From: Streptomyces sp. Q6 | GTDB taxonomy: Bacteria; Actinomycetota; Actinomycetes; Streptomycetales; Streptomycetaceae | Length of the DNA: 64,000 bases | Assembly: GCF_036967205.1 (NCBI RefSeq) | Contig: NZ_CP146022.1 | Location: 7,316,001-7,380,000 of the forward strand | Direction of reading: 5' to 3' | Position numbers and translations under genes: made by a program | The notes under the pieces: model-generated | Database searches by the model: none | Told to the model about the DNA's origin: nothing | The model's input: the letters and a program-made list of their open reading frames with translations, nothing else | Shown: piece by piece, positions 19,020-27,085 of the stretch | Numbering within the stretch: position 1 is the stretch's first letter | Layout: each line of letters begins with the position of its first letter

Positions 19020-20038
19020 TTCTTGTACACCCCCTGCTCGCCGAGAAGATGCGCGAACTTGTTGGCGAGCAGGACGAGACACACCCCGACCACACCCTTG
19101 ACCAGGCCGACCGCGGCCGCGTAACTGAAGTCGCCGTTCTGGATGCCGGTGCTCCACACATAGGTGTCGAGCACTTCGGACGCACCCACTCCCACGGCCT
19201 TGCGTTGCAGCAGGATCTGCTCGAAGCCCACGGTCAGCGCGTCGCCGACCCGCAGGACGAGCAGCAGGGCGATCACCGGGCGCAGCGCGGGCAGCGTCAC
19301 GTGCCACATGCGGCGCCACCGGTTCGCGCCGTCCATCGCCGCCGCCTCGTACAGCTCGGGGCTGACGGAGGCGAGCGCCGCGAGGAAGACGATGACGCCC
19401 CAGCCGGCGTCCTTCCAGACCATCTGCGCCGTCAGCAGGTACTTGAAGATCCCGGAGTTCGTCATCAGGTCGAACCCGTCGACCCCGTGGTCCTGGAGGA
19501 TCTGCGCGATGAGACCGGCGCCGCCGAACATCTGCTGGAAGACGGTGACGACGAGCACCCACGAGAAGAAGTGCGGCAGATACATGATCGCCTGCGACAG
19601 GGCTCGCACCCGGGGCCTGACCACGCTGTTGATGAGCAGCGCGAGCGCGATCGGGATCGGGAAGAACAGGAGCAGCTGGATCACGAAGAGCAGCAGCGTG
19701 TTCCGCAAGGCGTTCCAGAAGTCGGAATCCTCGATCATCCGCTGGAACTGTTCGAGCCCCACCATCGGCGAGTGCAGGATCGCGGTGACACCGTTGGTGG
19801 AGACGTACGGGTTGTAGTCCTGGAACGCGACGACGTTGCCGAGCAGCGGAAGGTAGTTGAAGAGCAGCAGCAGCCCGATCGCGGGCAGCGTCATCAGGAT
19901 GAGCCCGCGGTCGCGGCGCAGCCGCAGCCGCCAGGTGACGCCGCCGGCCGGTCGTGCCTTCTTGCGTGTGCTGCGCGCCCGGCCCGGGACGGCCTTCTCG
20001 GAAGCGGTCCGGGGCGGTCGCTCGGCCTGGAGAGCCAT
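19016..20038 (-). CDS. Carbohydrate ABC transporter permease (first subunit)
   Basis: A 340-residue permease of the LplB/YteP type. The cytoplasmic N-terminus is basic (RARSTRKKARP), followed by helices beginning GLILMTLPAIGLLLLFNYLP. The EAA loop reads YEAAAMDGANRWRRMWHVTLP. The ATG at 20038 shares one base with the stop of the binding-protein gene (TGATG), and the stop overlaps the next permease gene. The pair forms the membrane channel of the oligosaccharide importer. Confidence 0.87.
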   Translation of the reverse strand: MALQAERPPRTASEKAVPGRARSTRKKARPAGGVTWRLRLRRDRGLILMTLPAIGLLLLFNYLPLLGNVVAFQDYNPYVSTNGVTAILHSPMVGLEQFQRMIEDSDFWNALRNTLLLFVIQLLLFFPIPIALALLINSVVRPRVRALSQAIMYLPHFFSWVLVVTVFQQMFGGAGLIAQILQDHGVDGFDLMTNSGIFKYLLTAQMVWKDAGWGVIVFLAALASVSPELYEAAAMDGANRWRRMWHVTLPALRPVIALLLVLRVGDALTVGFEQILLQRKAVGVGASEVLDTYVWSTGIQNGDFSYAAAVGLVKGVVGVCLVLLANKFAHLLGEQGVYKK

Positions 20039-21720
20039 CAGGACGCGCTGCCGTTCTCGTCGAGGAGCTTCTTGTACCAGTCGCGGAGCTTGTCGCCGCC
20101 CTGCGACTTCCAGTCGCTGATCGCCTGCTGGACGTCGCCGAGCTTCTTGTTGCCGCGGACGAAGTCGTTCTCCAGCTCCTCGAACTTGTCCTCCAGCGTG
20201 GCGTACCGGGAGGGCTCGATGATCGTCATTCCGTAGAACGGCGTCTTCTTGACGAACGCCCCCATGCGCTGCTGCCACTCGATCATGCCCCGGGTGACGT
20301 CGGGCAGATCGGGATAGGCGAAGAACGGCGCGGGTCCGCCCAGCATCTGCCAGGAGTTGAGCGCCTGGGCGTTGCCCTTCTCGGTCTTCTTCGGGACGCC
20401 GTCGGTGATCGTGAAGTGGACGCCCTCCTTGCCGTAGTAGGCGAGCATGTGCTCCTTCGTGCCCACGGGCGCGGCGGAGTAGTTCGCCGCGGCCAGGACG
20501 TTGCGCACGACCTCCTTGGACGCGTCCTTGCGGACGAACGCCCAGACGTTGGCGGGCGTGCCCGCGTACAGGGTCGGGTCGCCGCCCTCGGCGCCGAAGA
20601 TGTCCATGGCGGCCATCTCGAAGTCGGGGTAGGTCTTGCTGCCCTGCATCTCGGCGGTCTTGCCGTACCAGTAGGCGATGTCGCCGTTGCACATCATGAC
20701 CTTGCCGCTGGTGAAGCGGAGGAAGCCGTCGCCGGTCTGCGCCTTCGCGTCCGGGTGCACGACGCCCGCCGCGAACAGCTTGCGGGTCCACTCCAGGGCC
20801 TCGAGGTACTCGTCCGTCTCCAGGCGCTTGACGAGCTTGTCGCCCTCCAGCTTCCAGCCGAGTGCCTTCTCGCTGCCGCCGAGCGAACCGAAGAAGTTGA
20901 AGGCCGACCACTTCATGTCGTCGCAGCCGTAGACCCCCGCCTTCTTGTCCGTCATCTCCTTGGCGAGGTCGAAGAACTCCTGCGCGGACGTGGGTACGGA
21001 GTAGCCCTTCTTCTCGAACAGGTCCTTGCGGTAGAAGGGCGCGATGTTCGGCAGGTACGAGTACGGGTACGGGATGCCCCGCAGCTTCCCGCCGAAGATG
21101 CCCCGCCGCCAGGCGTCCGTCGGCATCGCCGCCAGGTTCGGGTACGCCTTGGCCTTGTCCCCGGCCAGGTACGGGCCGAGGTCCATCATCTTGGCGACCA
21201 GCGCGGAGGGGATCTTCCCGGACAGCTCCCAGCCGGGGACGATCATCACGTCCGGCAGCGAGCTGGAGGCGAGCACGGCGCCGATCTTCTCGCCGTAGGT
21301 GTTGCCGTCCTGGTTCTTCCAGGTGACCTTGACGCCGGACGCCTCATTGAGCGCGGTGTAGTACGCGCAGTCGGTCTTCGGTGGCGGACCCCAGAACGGG
21401 GCCATGATCGTCACCTCGGCGCCGGTGCCGAGCTTCTTCGGCACGGACGTGGCGAGCTTGTCCAGGTCGACCTTGGCCGTGTAGCCGGCGCAGGAACCAT
21501 TCTTCGACGCGATGTCGGGGGTGACGATGCTGCGCGCGGCGAAGGTCGGCAGCAACTTCTCCGCGGACTTCCCCGACGTCGTCCCCTCGCCCGAGTCGGT
21601 GCTCCCGCCGCAGGCGGCGAGCAGGGGCATTCCCCCGGCCACGGCCGCGGCGGCCACGGCGGTGGAGGCGAGGAAGCTTCTGCGGCTGGGGGCGGAAGCG
21701 GAGGGCGAGTTCGGCGTCAT
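20038..21720 (-). CDS. Oligosaccharide-binding lipoprotein of the ABC transporter
   Basis: A 560-residue extracellular binding protein. The signal is Tat-like (SRRSFLASTAVAAAA) and ends in a lipobox, LLAAC, so the mature protein is lipid-anchored. Its length is typical of the large LplA/YtcQ-type proteins that bind complex plant oligosaccharides, longer than the 400-450 residues of simple-sugar binders. An AAGGG ribosome site precedes ATG 21720. It is the first gene of the six-gene minus-strand operon, and the operator at 21758-21771 lies 38 nt upstream of the start, where a bound repressor would block transcription. Confidence 0.88.
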   Translation of the reverse strand: MTPNSPSASAPSRRSFLASTAVAAAAVAGGMPLLAACGGSTDSGEGTTSGKSAEKLLPTFAARSIVTPDIASKNGSCAGYTAKVDLDKLATSVPKKLGTGAEVTIMAPFWGPPPKTDCAYYTALNEASGVKVTWKNQDGNTYGEKIGAVLASSSLPDVMIVPGWELSGKIPSALVAKMMDLGPYLAGDKAKAYPNLAAMPTDAWRRGIFGGKLRGIPYPYSYLPNIAPFYRKDLFEKKGYSVPTSAQEFFDLAKEMTDKKAGVYGCDDMKWSAFNFFGSLGGSEKALGWKLEGDKLVKRLETDEYLEALEWTRKLFAAGVVHPDAKAQTGDGFLRFTSGKVMMCNGDIAYWYGKTAEMQGSKTYPDFEMAAMDIFGAEGGDPTLYAGTPANVWAFVRKDASKEVVRNVLAAANYSAAPVGTKEHMLAYYGKEGVHFTITDGVPKKTEKGNAQALNSWQMLGGPAPFFAYPDLPDVTRGMIEWQQRMGAFVKKTPFYGMTIIEPSRYATLEDKFEELENDFVRGNKKLGDVQQAISDWKSQGGDKLRDWYKKLLDENGSAS

Positions 21721-21757
21721 TGCGGTAACCCTTCGGGGACTTCGCGTCGCGCAAATG

Positions 21758-21771
21758 TCGAAGCGCTTCGA
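21758..21771. promoter_or_regulatory. LacI-type operator, copy 2 (in front of the binding-protein operon)
   Basis: Perfect TCGAAGCGCTTCGA palindrome 38 nt before the start of the minus-strand operon, identical to the copy before the repressor gene. Confidence 0.82.
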
Positions 21772-21787
21772 TGTTGCAGCGAGGTTA

Positions 21788-21801
21788 AGGGAGCGCTCCC
21801 A
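21788..21801. promoter_or_regulatory. CebR-like box between the divergent sugar operons
   Basis: AGGGAGCGCTCCCA differs at one end position from the TGGGAGCGCTCCCA box reported for the cellobiose/cellotriose repressor CebR. It lies between the two local LacI operators, so both divergent operons may also respond to cello-oligosaccharides. A similar box is at 60107-60120. Confidence 0.6.
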
Positions 21802-21883
21802 CGCCCACAAGACTGGTGCACGGATTTCCTGAACGACCTTTCTCCGCTGCCTACTTGACACCTGACAACCCCACTACCGAGCA

Positions 21884-21897
21884 TCGAAGCGCTTCGA
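21884..21897. promoter_or_regulatory. LacI-type operator, copy 3 (in front of the GH3-GH31 operon)
   Basis: Third identical TCGAAGCGCTTCGA palindrome, 36 nt upstream of the GH3 start codon. A TTGACA hexamer at 21855-21860 could be the -35 element of the promoter it blocks. Confidence 0.82.
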
Positions 21898-21932
21898 AAA
21901 CCTTCCGATCTCCATCGCCAAGGGACCCGTAC

Positions 21933-24809
21933 GTGACCGAAAGACACCCGTTCCGCCCCGACACCGCAGCGGCCGTGGACAAGCGCGTCGACGACCTTCT
22001 GGCCCAGCTCACGCTCGACGAACGCATCGCGCTCCTGCACCAGTTCACCCCGGGCGTGGACCGGGTCGGCCTCGCCGCCTTCCGCACCGGACAGGAGGCG
22101 CTGCACGGCGTCGCGTGGCTGGGCAGGGCCACCGTGTTCCCGCAGGCGGTGGGCCTCGGCGCCACCTGGAACGAGGACCTGGTGCGCCGCGTCGCGGACG
22201 CCGTCTCCGCCGAGGTCCGCGCGATGCGCGAACGCGACGACCGCGTCGGCCTCAACGTCTGGGCGCCCGTGGTCAACCTGCTCCGCAACCCCCTGTGGGG
22301 CCGCAACGAGGAGGGCTACTCCGAGGACCCGCACCTCACCGCCGCGATCGCCACCGCCTACACCCGCGGCCTGCGCGGCGACCACCCCACGTACTGGCGC
22401 ACCGCCCCCGTCCTCAAGCACTGGCTCGCCCACAACAACGAGACGGCCCGGGACACGTCGAACTCCTCCGTGCGCCCACGCGTCCTGCACGAGTACGACC
22501 TCAAGGCGTTCCGCGGCCCGGTCGAGGCGGGCGCCGTGGCCGGTGTCATGCCCGCCTACAACCTGGTCAACGGCCGCCCCAACCACGTATCGCCCTACCT
22601 GCGCGAGCAGTTGAGGACGTGGACGGACCAGGAGCTGCTCGTCTGCTCGGACGCGGGCGCGCCCAGCAACCTCGTCGACTCCGAGCACTACTTCGCCACC
22701 CACGAGGAGGCCACCGCCGCAGCGATCGTCGCGGGCGTCGACAGCTTCACCGACCACGGCACCGACTCCTCGGTCATCACCGGCCGCGTCCGGCGGGCTG
22801 TCGACCGGGGGCTGCTCACCGAGTCCGACATCGACACCGCGGTGCGCCGCCAGCTCGACGTGCGGGCGCGGCTCGGCGAGTTCGAGGACTTCGCGGGGGC
22901 GGACCCCTTCGAGGACGTCCGTGCCTTCGACACCGAGGAGCACCGCGCCCTCGCCCAGGAGGCCGCCGAGCAGGCGATCGTGCTGCTCAGGAACGACGGT
23001 CTGCTGCCGCTCGCCGACGACGCCCGGATCGCCGTGGTCGGCCTGCTCGCCGACGAGTGCAAGACCGACTGGTACAGCGGCACCCTGATCCGCCGCTCGA
23101 CCCCGCTCGACGGGCTGCGGGAGCGGTTCGGGAACGTGGCCTTCGCCGAGGGCGTGGACCGCGTCCGACTGCGCTGCGCGCAGGGGCAGTTGCGCGTCCC
23201 CGACGCCCCCGCCGGGGACGTGGTGAGCGAGGGCGACGGCTCCGCCCTCGACCCGGCCCTGCTCGCCGGCCGCACCGACCTGCCGCCGCTCACCGTCTCC
23301 CCGGACGCCGGCAGCGAACTCGCCCTCGTGGACTGGGGGAACGGGGTCCTCACCCTGCGCGCGCCCGACGGCCGCTACCTGTCCGTGGCCGAGGACGGTT
23401 ACGTACGGGCGTCCGCGGAGCAGCCCGGCGGCTGGATCGTGCGGGAGACGTTCACCCTGGAGCCCCAGGGCGGCGCTGCGGGCATCGAGCACGGGCACAG
23501 TGGTGGTCACCTCCTCAGGCACACGGGGACGGGCCGGTATGTCGTGGTCGCCGCCGACGGCGTGAAGGTTGCCGACGAGGGCACGGAATTCCTCGTCGAC
23601 GTCGTGGAGCGCGGTGAGGACGCCGTCGCGCGGGCGGCGGCCGACGCGGACGTGGTGATCGTCGTCGCGGGCAACGACCCGCACATCAACGGCCGCGAGA
23701 CCGAGGACCGCACGACCCTCGAACTCCCGCCCCACCAGGACCGGTTGTGGCGCGCCGCCCGCGCCGCCAACCCGAACACCGCGCTCGCCCTCGTCTCCGC
23801 CTACCCGTACGCCGTCCCCGACGCGGACGCCGCCCTGCCCGCGCTGCTGTGGACCGCCCACGGCGGACAGGCCGCGGGCCGCGCCCTGGCGCGGGTCCTC
23901 GCCGGTGACGTCAGCCCCGCCGGACGCCTCCCGCAGACCTGGTACGCCGCCGACACCGACCTGGCCGACCTGCTCGACTACGACGTCATCGGCTCCCGGC
24001 AGACGTACCTCTACTTCGAGGGCGAGGCGCTCTACCCGTTCGGACACGGCCTCGCCTACAGCGACTTCACGTACGACGGACTGTTCCTGCGGCACGCGCG
24101 GGACACGCTGGAGGTCACCTTCACCGTCACCAACACCGGCGGGCGCACCGCCGACGAGGTGCCGCAGCTCTACGTCCGGCCGGTCGGCATGCCCGTGCCG
24201 CGTCCGCGCCGCCAGCTCGTCGCCCACCGGCGGGCGACGCTCGCGCCCGGCGCCGCCGAGCGGGTCACGTTCACCGTGCCGCTCGCCGACCTCGGCCACT
24301 GGGACGTCGCGCGCGAGCGGTGGAGCGTCACATCGGGGACGTACGAACTGCTCGTCGGCGCCTCCAGCGAGGACATCCGTCTCACCGGATCCCTCACGCT
24401 CGACGCCGACGAGCAGGCCGCCCGCCCGGTCCTCGCGCGGGGCCTGGAAGCGGTGGCGTACGACGAGCAGCGGGGCACCGAGATCGTCGACCGTACGAAG
24501 AGCGCCGGTGACGCGGTCACGCCGTGCGCCGACGCCCGAACAGGCTCCGGATCCGGCGAACTCCTCTACCGTGCCTGCGACTTCGGCCCCGACGGCGTGA
24601 TCGGTGTACGGGCCGAGGTCGCGGGCGAGGGAGTCCTGGAGATCGGGGACGGGTGCACACTCGACGTACCGGCAACCGATGGCCCATACAGCTACGTCAC
24701 ACTGGACGCCGACTTCGCCGCCACGGGGGTGCGTGACCTGCGCGTCCGGCTGCGCGGTGCGCTCCGCATCGCCCGGCTCACCTTCATCACACGGGGGACC
24801 ACCACATGA
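21933..24809 (+). CDS. Glycoside hydrolase family 3 with beta-trefoil-like insert
   Basis: A 958-residue enzyme. The GTG at 21933 is chosen for AAGGGA 7 nt upstream. The GH3 barrel contains LAHNNETARD and a nucleophile Asp240 in LVCSDAGA, where most relatives have SDW. The alpha/beta sandwich domain (EQAIVLLRNDGLLPL; later LLWTAHGGQAAGRALARVL) is interrupted at about residues 450-550. The insert contains GRYLSVAEDGYVRA and GRYVVVAADG, resembling fascin-type beta-trefoil repeats. An FN3-like domain and a C-terminal beta-sandwich resembling a carbohydrate-binding module follow. No signal peptide is present. Expected activity is beta-glucosidase or beta-xylosidase on debranched oligosaccharides. 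It overlaps the GH31 gene by ATGA. Confidence 0.85.
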   Translation: MTERHPFRPDTAAAVDKRVDDLLAQLTLDERIALLHQFTPGVDRVGLAAFRTGQEALHGVAWLGRATVFPQAVGLGATWNEDLVRRVADAVSAEVRAMRERDDRVGLNVWAPVVNLLRNPLWGRNEEGYSEDPHLTAAIATAYTRGLRGDHPTYWRTAPVLKHWLAHNNETARDTSNSSVRPRVLHEYDLKAFRGPVEAGAVAGVMPAYNLVNGRPNHVSPYLREQLRTWTDQELLVCSDAGAPSNLVDSEHYFATHEEATAAAIVAGVDSFTDHGTDSSVITGRVRRAVDRGLLTESDIDTAVRRQLDVRARLGEFEDFAGADPFEDVRAFDTEEHRALAQEAAEQAIVLLRNDGLLPLADDARIAVVGLLADECKTDWYSGTLIRRSTPLDGLRERFGNVAFAEGVDRVRLRCAQGQLRVPDAPAGDVVSEGDGSALDPALLAGRTDLPPLTVSPDAGSELALVDWGNGVLTLRAPDGRYLSVAEDGYVRASAEQPGGWIVRETFTLEPQGGAAGIEHGHSGGHLLRHTGTGRYVVVAADGVKVADEGTEFLVDVVERGEDAVARAAADADVVIVVAGNDPHINGRETEDRTTLELPPHQDRLWRAARAANPNTALALVSAYPYAVPDADAALPALLWTAHGGQAAGRALARVLAGDVSPAGRLPQTWYAADTDLADLLDYDVIGSRQTYLYFEGEALYPFGHGLAYSDFTYDGLFLRHARDTLEVTFTVTNTGGRTADEVPQLYVRPVGMPVPRPRRQLVAHRRATLAPGAAERVTFTVPLADLGHWDVARERWSVTSGTYELLVGASSEDIRLTGSLTLDADEQAARPVLARGLEAVAYDEQRGTEIVDRTKSAGDAVTPCADARTGSGSGELLYRACDFGPDGVIGVRAEVAGEGVLEIGDGCTLDVPATDGPYSYVTLDADFAATGVRDLRVRLRGALRIARLTFITRGTTT

Positions 24810-27031
24810 AGTTCACCGACGGTTTCTGGCTCATGCGCGAAGGGGTCCGTGCCGCGTACGCCACCGAGGTCCGCGAGGTGCGGGCCGGCGCGGACCGGTT
24901 CACCGCCCACGCCGCCGTGCGACATGTGCGCGACCGGGGTGACACCCTCAACACCCCGCTCATCACGGTCGATTGCTTCTCGCCCGCCGAAGGCGTCATC
25001 GGTGTCCGCTTCACCCACCACGCGGGCAAGAAGCACCGCGGACCCGACTTCGAACTCGCGGCGGCCGACCGTGCGGGCGGCGCGCGCGTCACCCGCGACG
25101 GCACGGTCACCGAACTCACCACCGGACCGCTGGGCGTCCGCCTCGACACCGCGGGGGAGTGGGGCCTGGAGTTCCACGACACCGCGACAGGCCGCCGCCT
25201 CACGGCTGTCGAGCGCAAGGGAACCGCCTTCGCCACCACCCCCGACGGCACGCACCACATGGTCGCCCAGCTCGCGCTCGGCGTCGGCGAGCACATCTAC
25301 GGCCTCGGCGAACGCTTCACGCCGTTCGTCAAGAACGGCCAGACCGTCGACATCTGGCAGGCCGACGGAGGCACCAGCAGCGAACTCGCGTACAAGAACG
25401 TGCCGTTCCACCTCTCCTCGCGGGGCTACGGCGTCTTCGTCAACCACCCCGGCAAGGTCGCGTACGAGATCGGCTCGGAGTCCGTCGGGCAGCTCCAGTT
25501 CAGCGTCGAGGACCAGTCGGTCGAGTTCTACGTCGTCGCCGGGCCCGCTCCGAAGGACGTGCTGCGCCGCTACACGGCCCTCACCGGACGCCCGGCGCTC
25601 CCGCCGGCCTGGTCGTTCGGCCTGTGGCTGACGACGTCATTCTGCACGGAGTACGACGAGGACACCGTCACGTCGTTCGTCGACGGGATGGCCGAACGCG
25701 CCATCCCGCTCTCCGTGTTCCACTTCGACTGCTTCTGGATGCGCGAGTACCAGTGGTCGGACTTCGCCTGGGACCCGGACGTCTTCCCCGACCCGGCGGG
25801 CATGCTGCGCCGCCTCAAGGCGCGCGGACTGCGCATCAGCATGTGGATCAATCCCTACATCGCGCAGAAGTCCCAACTGTTCGCGGAGGGGCGGGAGTTG
25901 GGGCACCTGGTCCGCCGCCCCAACGGTGACGTGTGGCAGTGGGACCTGTGGCAGCCCGGCATGGCCCTGGTCGACTTCACCGACCCGGCCGCCCGCGAGT
26001 GGTACGCGGGCAAACTGCGCACCCTGCTCGACATGGGCGTCGACAGCTTCAAGACGGACTTCGGCGAACGGGTGCCGACGGACGTCGACTGGCACGACGG
26101 CTCCGACCCGGAGCGCATGCACAACTACTACACCCACCTGTACAACCGCACCGTCTTCGAACTGTTGGAGAAGGAGCGCGGCAGCGGCGAGGCCGTCGTC
26201 TTCGCGCGCTCCGCGACCGCGGGCGGCCAGCAGTTCCCCGTGCACTGGGGCGGCGACTGCTTCGCCTCGTTCACGGCCATGGCCGAGTCGCTGCGCGGCG
26301 GTCTGTCCCTGTCCCTGTCCGGGTTCGGTTTCTGGTCCCACGACATCGGCGGCTTCGAGGGAACCCCCGACCCGGCGGTCTTCAAACGCTGGCTCGCCTT
26401 CGGTCTGCTCTCCTCCCACAGCCGCCTGCACGGCAACGTCTCGTACCGGGTGCCGTGGGAGTTCGGCGAGGAAGCCGTCGACGTGGCCCGGCGGTTCACC
26501 CTCCTCAAGCACCGGCTGATGCCGTACCTGTACGGGGCCGCCGTGGAGGCGCACCGCGCGGGCGTCCCCGTGATGCGCCCGATGCTCCTCGACTTCCCCG
26601 GCGACCCGACGTGCCGCACCCTCGACCGCCAGTACATGCTCGGCCCCGACCTCCTGGTCGCCCCGGTCTTCACGGCCGAGGGGGACGTCGAGTACTACCT
26701 GCCGGAGGGCACCTGGACGCACCTGCTCACGGGCGAGCGGGCGCAGGGGCCGGCCTGGCGCCACGAGCGCCACGGCTTCGACAGCCTTCCCCTGTACGTG
26801 CGCGAAGGCGCGGTGCTGCCGCTCGGCGCGGACGACCAGCGCCCCGACGGCGACTGGCTCGACGGCCTGACCCTGCTGGTCGCTCCCGGCGCGCGGGACG
26901 TGACGGTGCCGGTGCCGGGGCTCGACGGGAACACCGCCGCCACCTACCGGGTGCGGCGCGGGGGCGAGGGCGATGCCGTGTCCGTCGAGGCGTCCTGCAC
27001 GGAACTGCCTTACCACGTGCGGGAGTTGTAG
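24806..27031 (+). CDS. Alpha-xylosidase, YicI-type GH31
   Basis: A 741-residue GH31 enzyme that aligns by eye with E. coli YicI. The nucleophile is Asp418 in KTDFGERVP and the acid/base is Asp484 in HWGGDC, within two positions of the YicI residues Asp416 and Asp482. The KTDFGERVP context is characteristic of alpha-xylosidases rather than alpha-glucosidases (which have DMNE). It releases alpha-1,6-xylose from xyloglucan oligosaccharides, the defining step of intracellular xyloglucan breakdown. No signal peptide is visible. The ATG overlaps the GH3 stop. It is followed by a hairpin terminator at 27036-27069. Confidence 0.9.
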   Translation: MKFTDGFWLMREGVRAAYATEVREVRAGADRFTAHAAVRHVRDRGDTLNTPLITVDCFSPAEGVIGVRFTHHAGKKHRGPDFELAAADRAGGARVTRDGTVTELTTGPLGVRLDTAGEWGLEFHDTATGRRLTAVERKGTAFATTPDGTHHMVAQLALGVGEHIYGLGERFTPFVKNGQTVDIWQADGGTSSELAYKNVPFHLSSRGYGVFVNHPGKVAYEIGSESVGQLQFSVEDQSVEFYVVAGPAPKDVLRRYTALTGRPALPPAWSFGLWLTTSFCTEYDEDTVTSFVDGMAERAIPLSVFHFDCFWMREYQWSDFAWDPDVFPDPAGMLRRLKARGLRISMWINPYIAQKSQLFAEGRELGHLVRRPNGDVWQWDLWQPGMALVDFTDPAAREWYAGKLRTLLDMGVDSFKTDFGERVPTDVDWHDGSDPERMHNYYTHLYNRTVFELLEKERGSGEAVVFARSATAGGQQFPVHWGGDCFASFTAMAESLRGGLSLSLSGFGFWSHDIGGFEGTPDPAVFKRWLAFGLLSSHSRLHGNVSYRVPWEFGEEAVDVARRFTLLKHRLMPYLYGAAVEAHRAGVPVMRPMLLDFPGDPTCRTLDRQYMLGPDLLVAPVFTAEGDVEYYLPEGTWTHLLTGERAQGPAWRHERHGFDSLPLYVREGAVLPLGADDQRPDGDWLDGLTLLVAPGARDVTVPVPGLDGNTAATYRVRRGGEGDAVSVEASCTELPYHVREL

Positions 27032-27035
27032 CGTT

Positions 27036-27069
27036 CCGGACGCGTCACCCCTGTCGATGACGCGTCCGG
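27036..27069. terminator. Bidirectional terminator between GH31 and amidase genes
   Basis: A perfect 12-bp inverted repeat, CCGGACGCGTCA and TGACGCGTCCGG, with a 10-nt loop. It sits 5 nt after the GH31 stop and 17 nt before the convergent amidase stop. Confidence 0.75.
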
Positions 27070-27085
27070 TCGCGGCGGGCGACCG

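Noticed and set aside
21933-24809. Secretion of the GH3 enzyme
   Set aside because: The longer reading from 21816 lacks a ribosome site and crosses the operator; from GTG 21933 there is no signal peptide.
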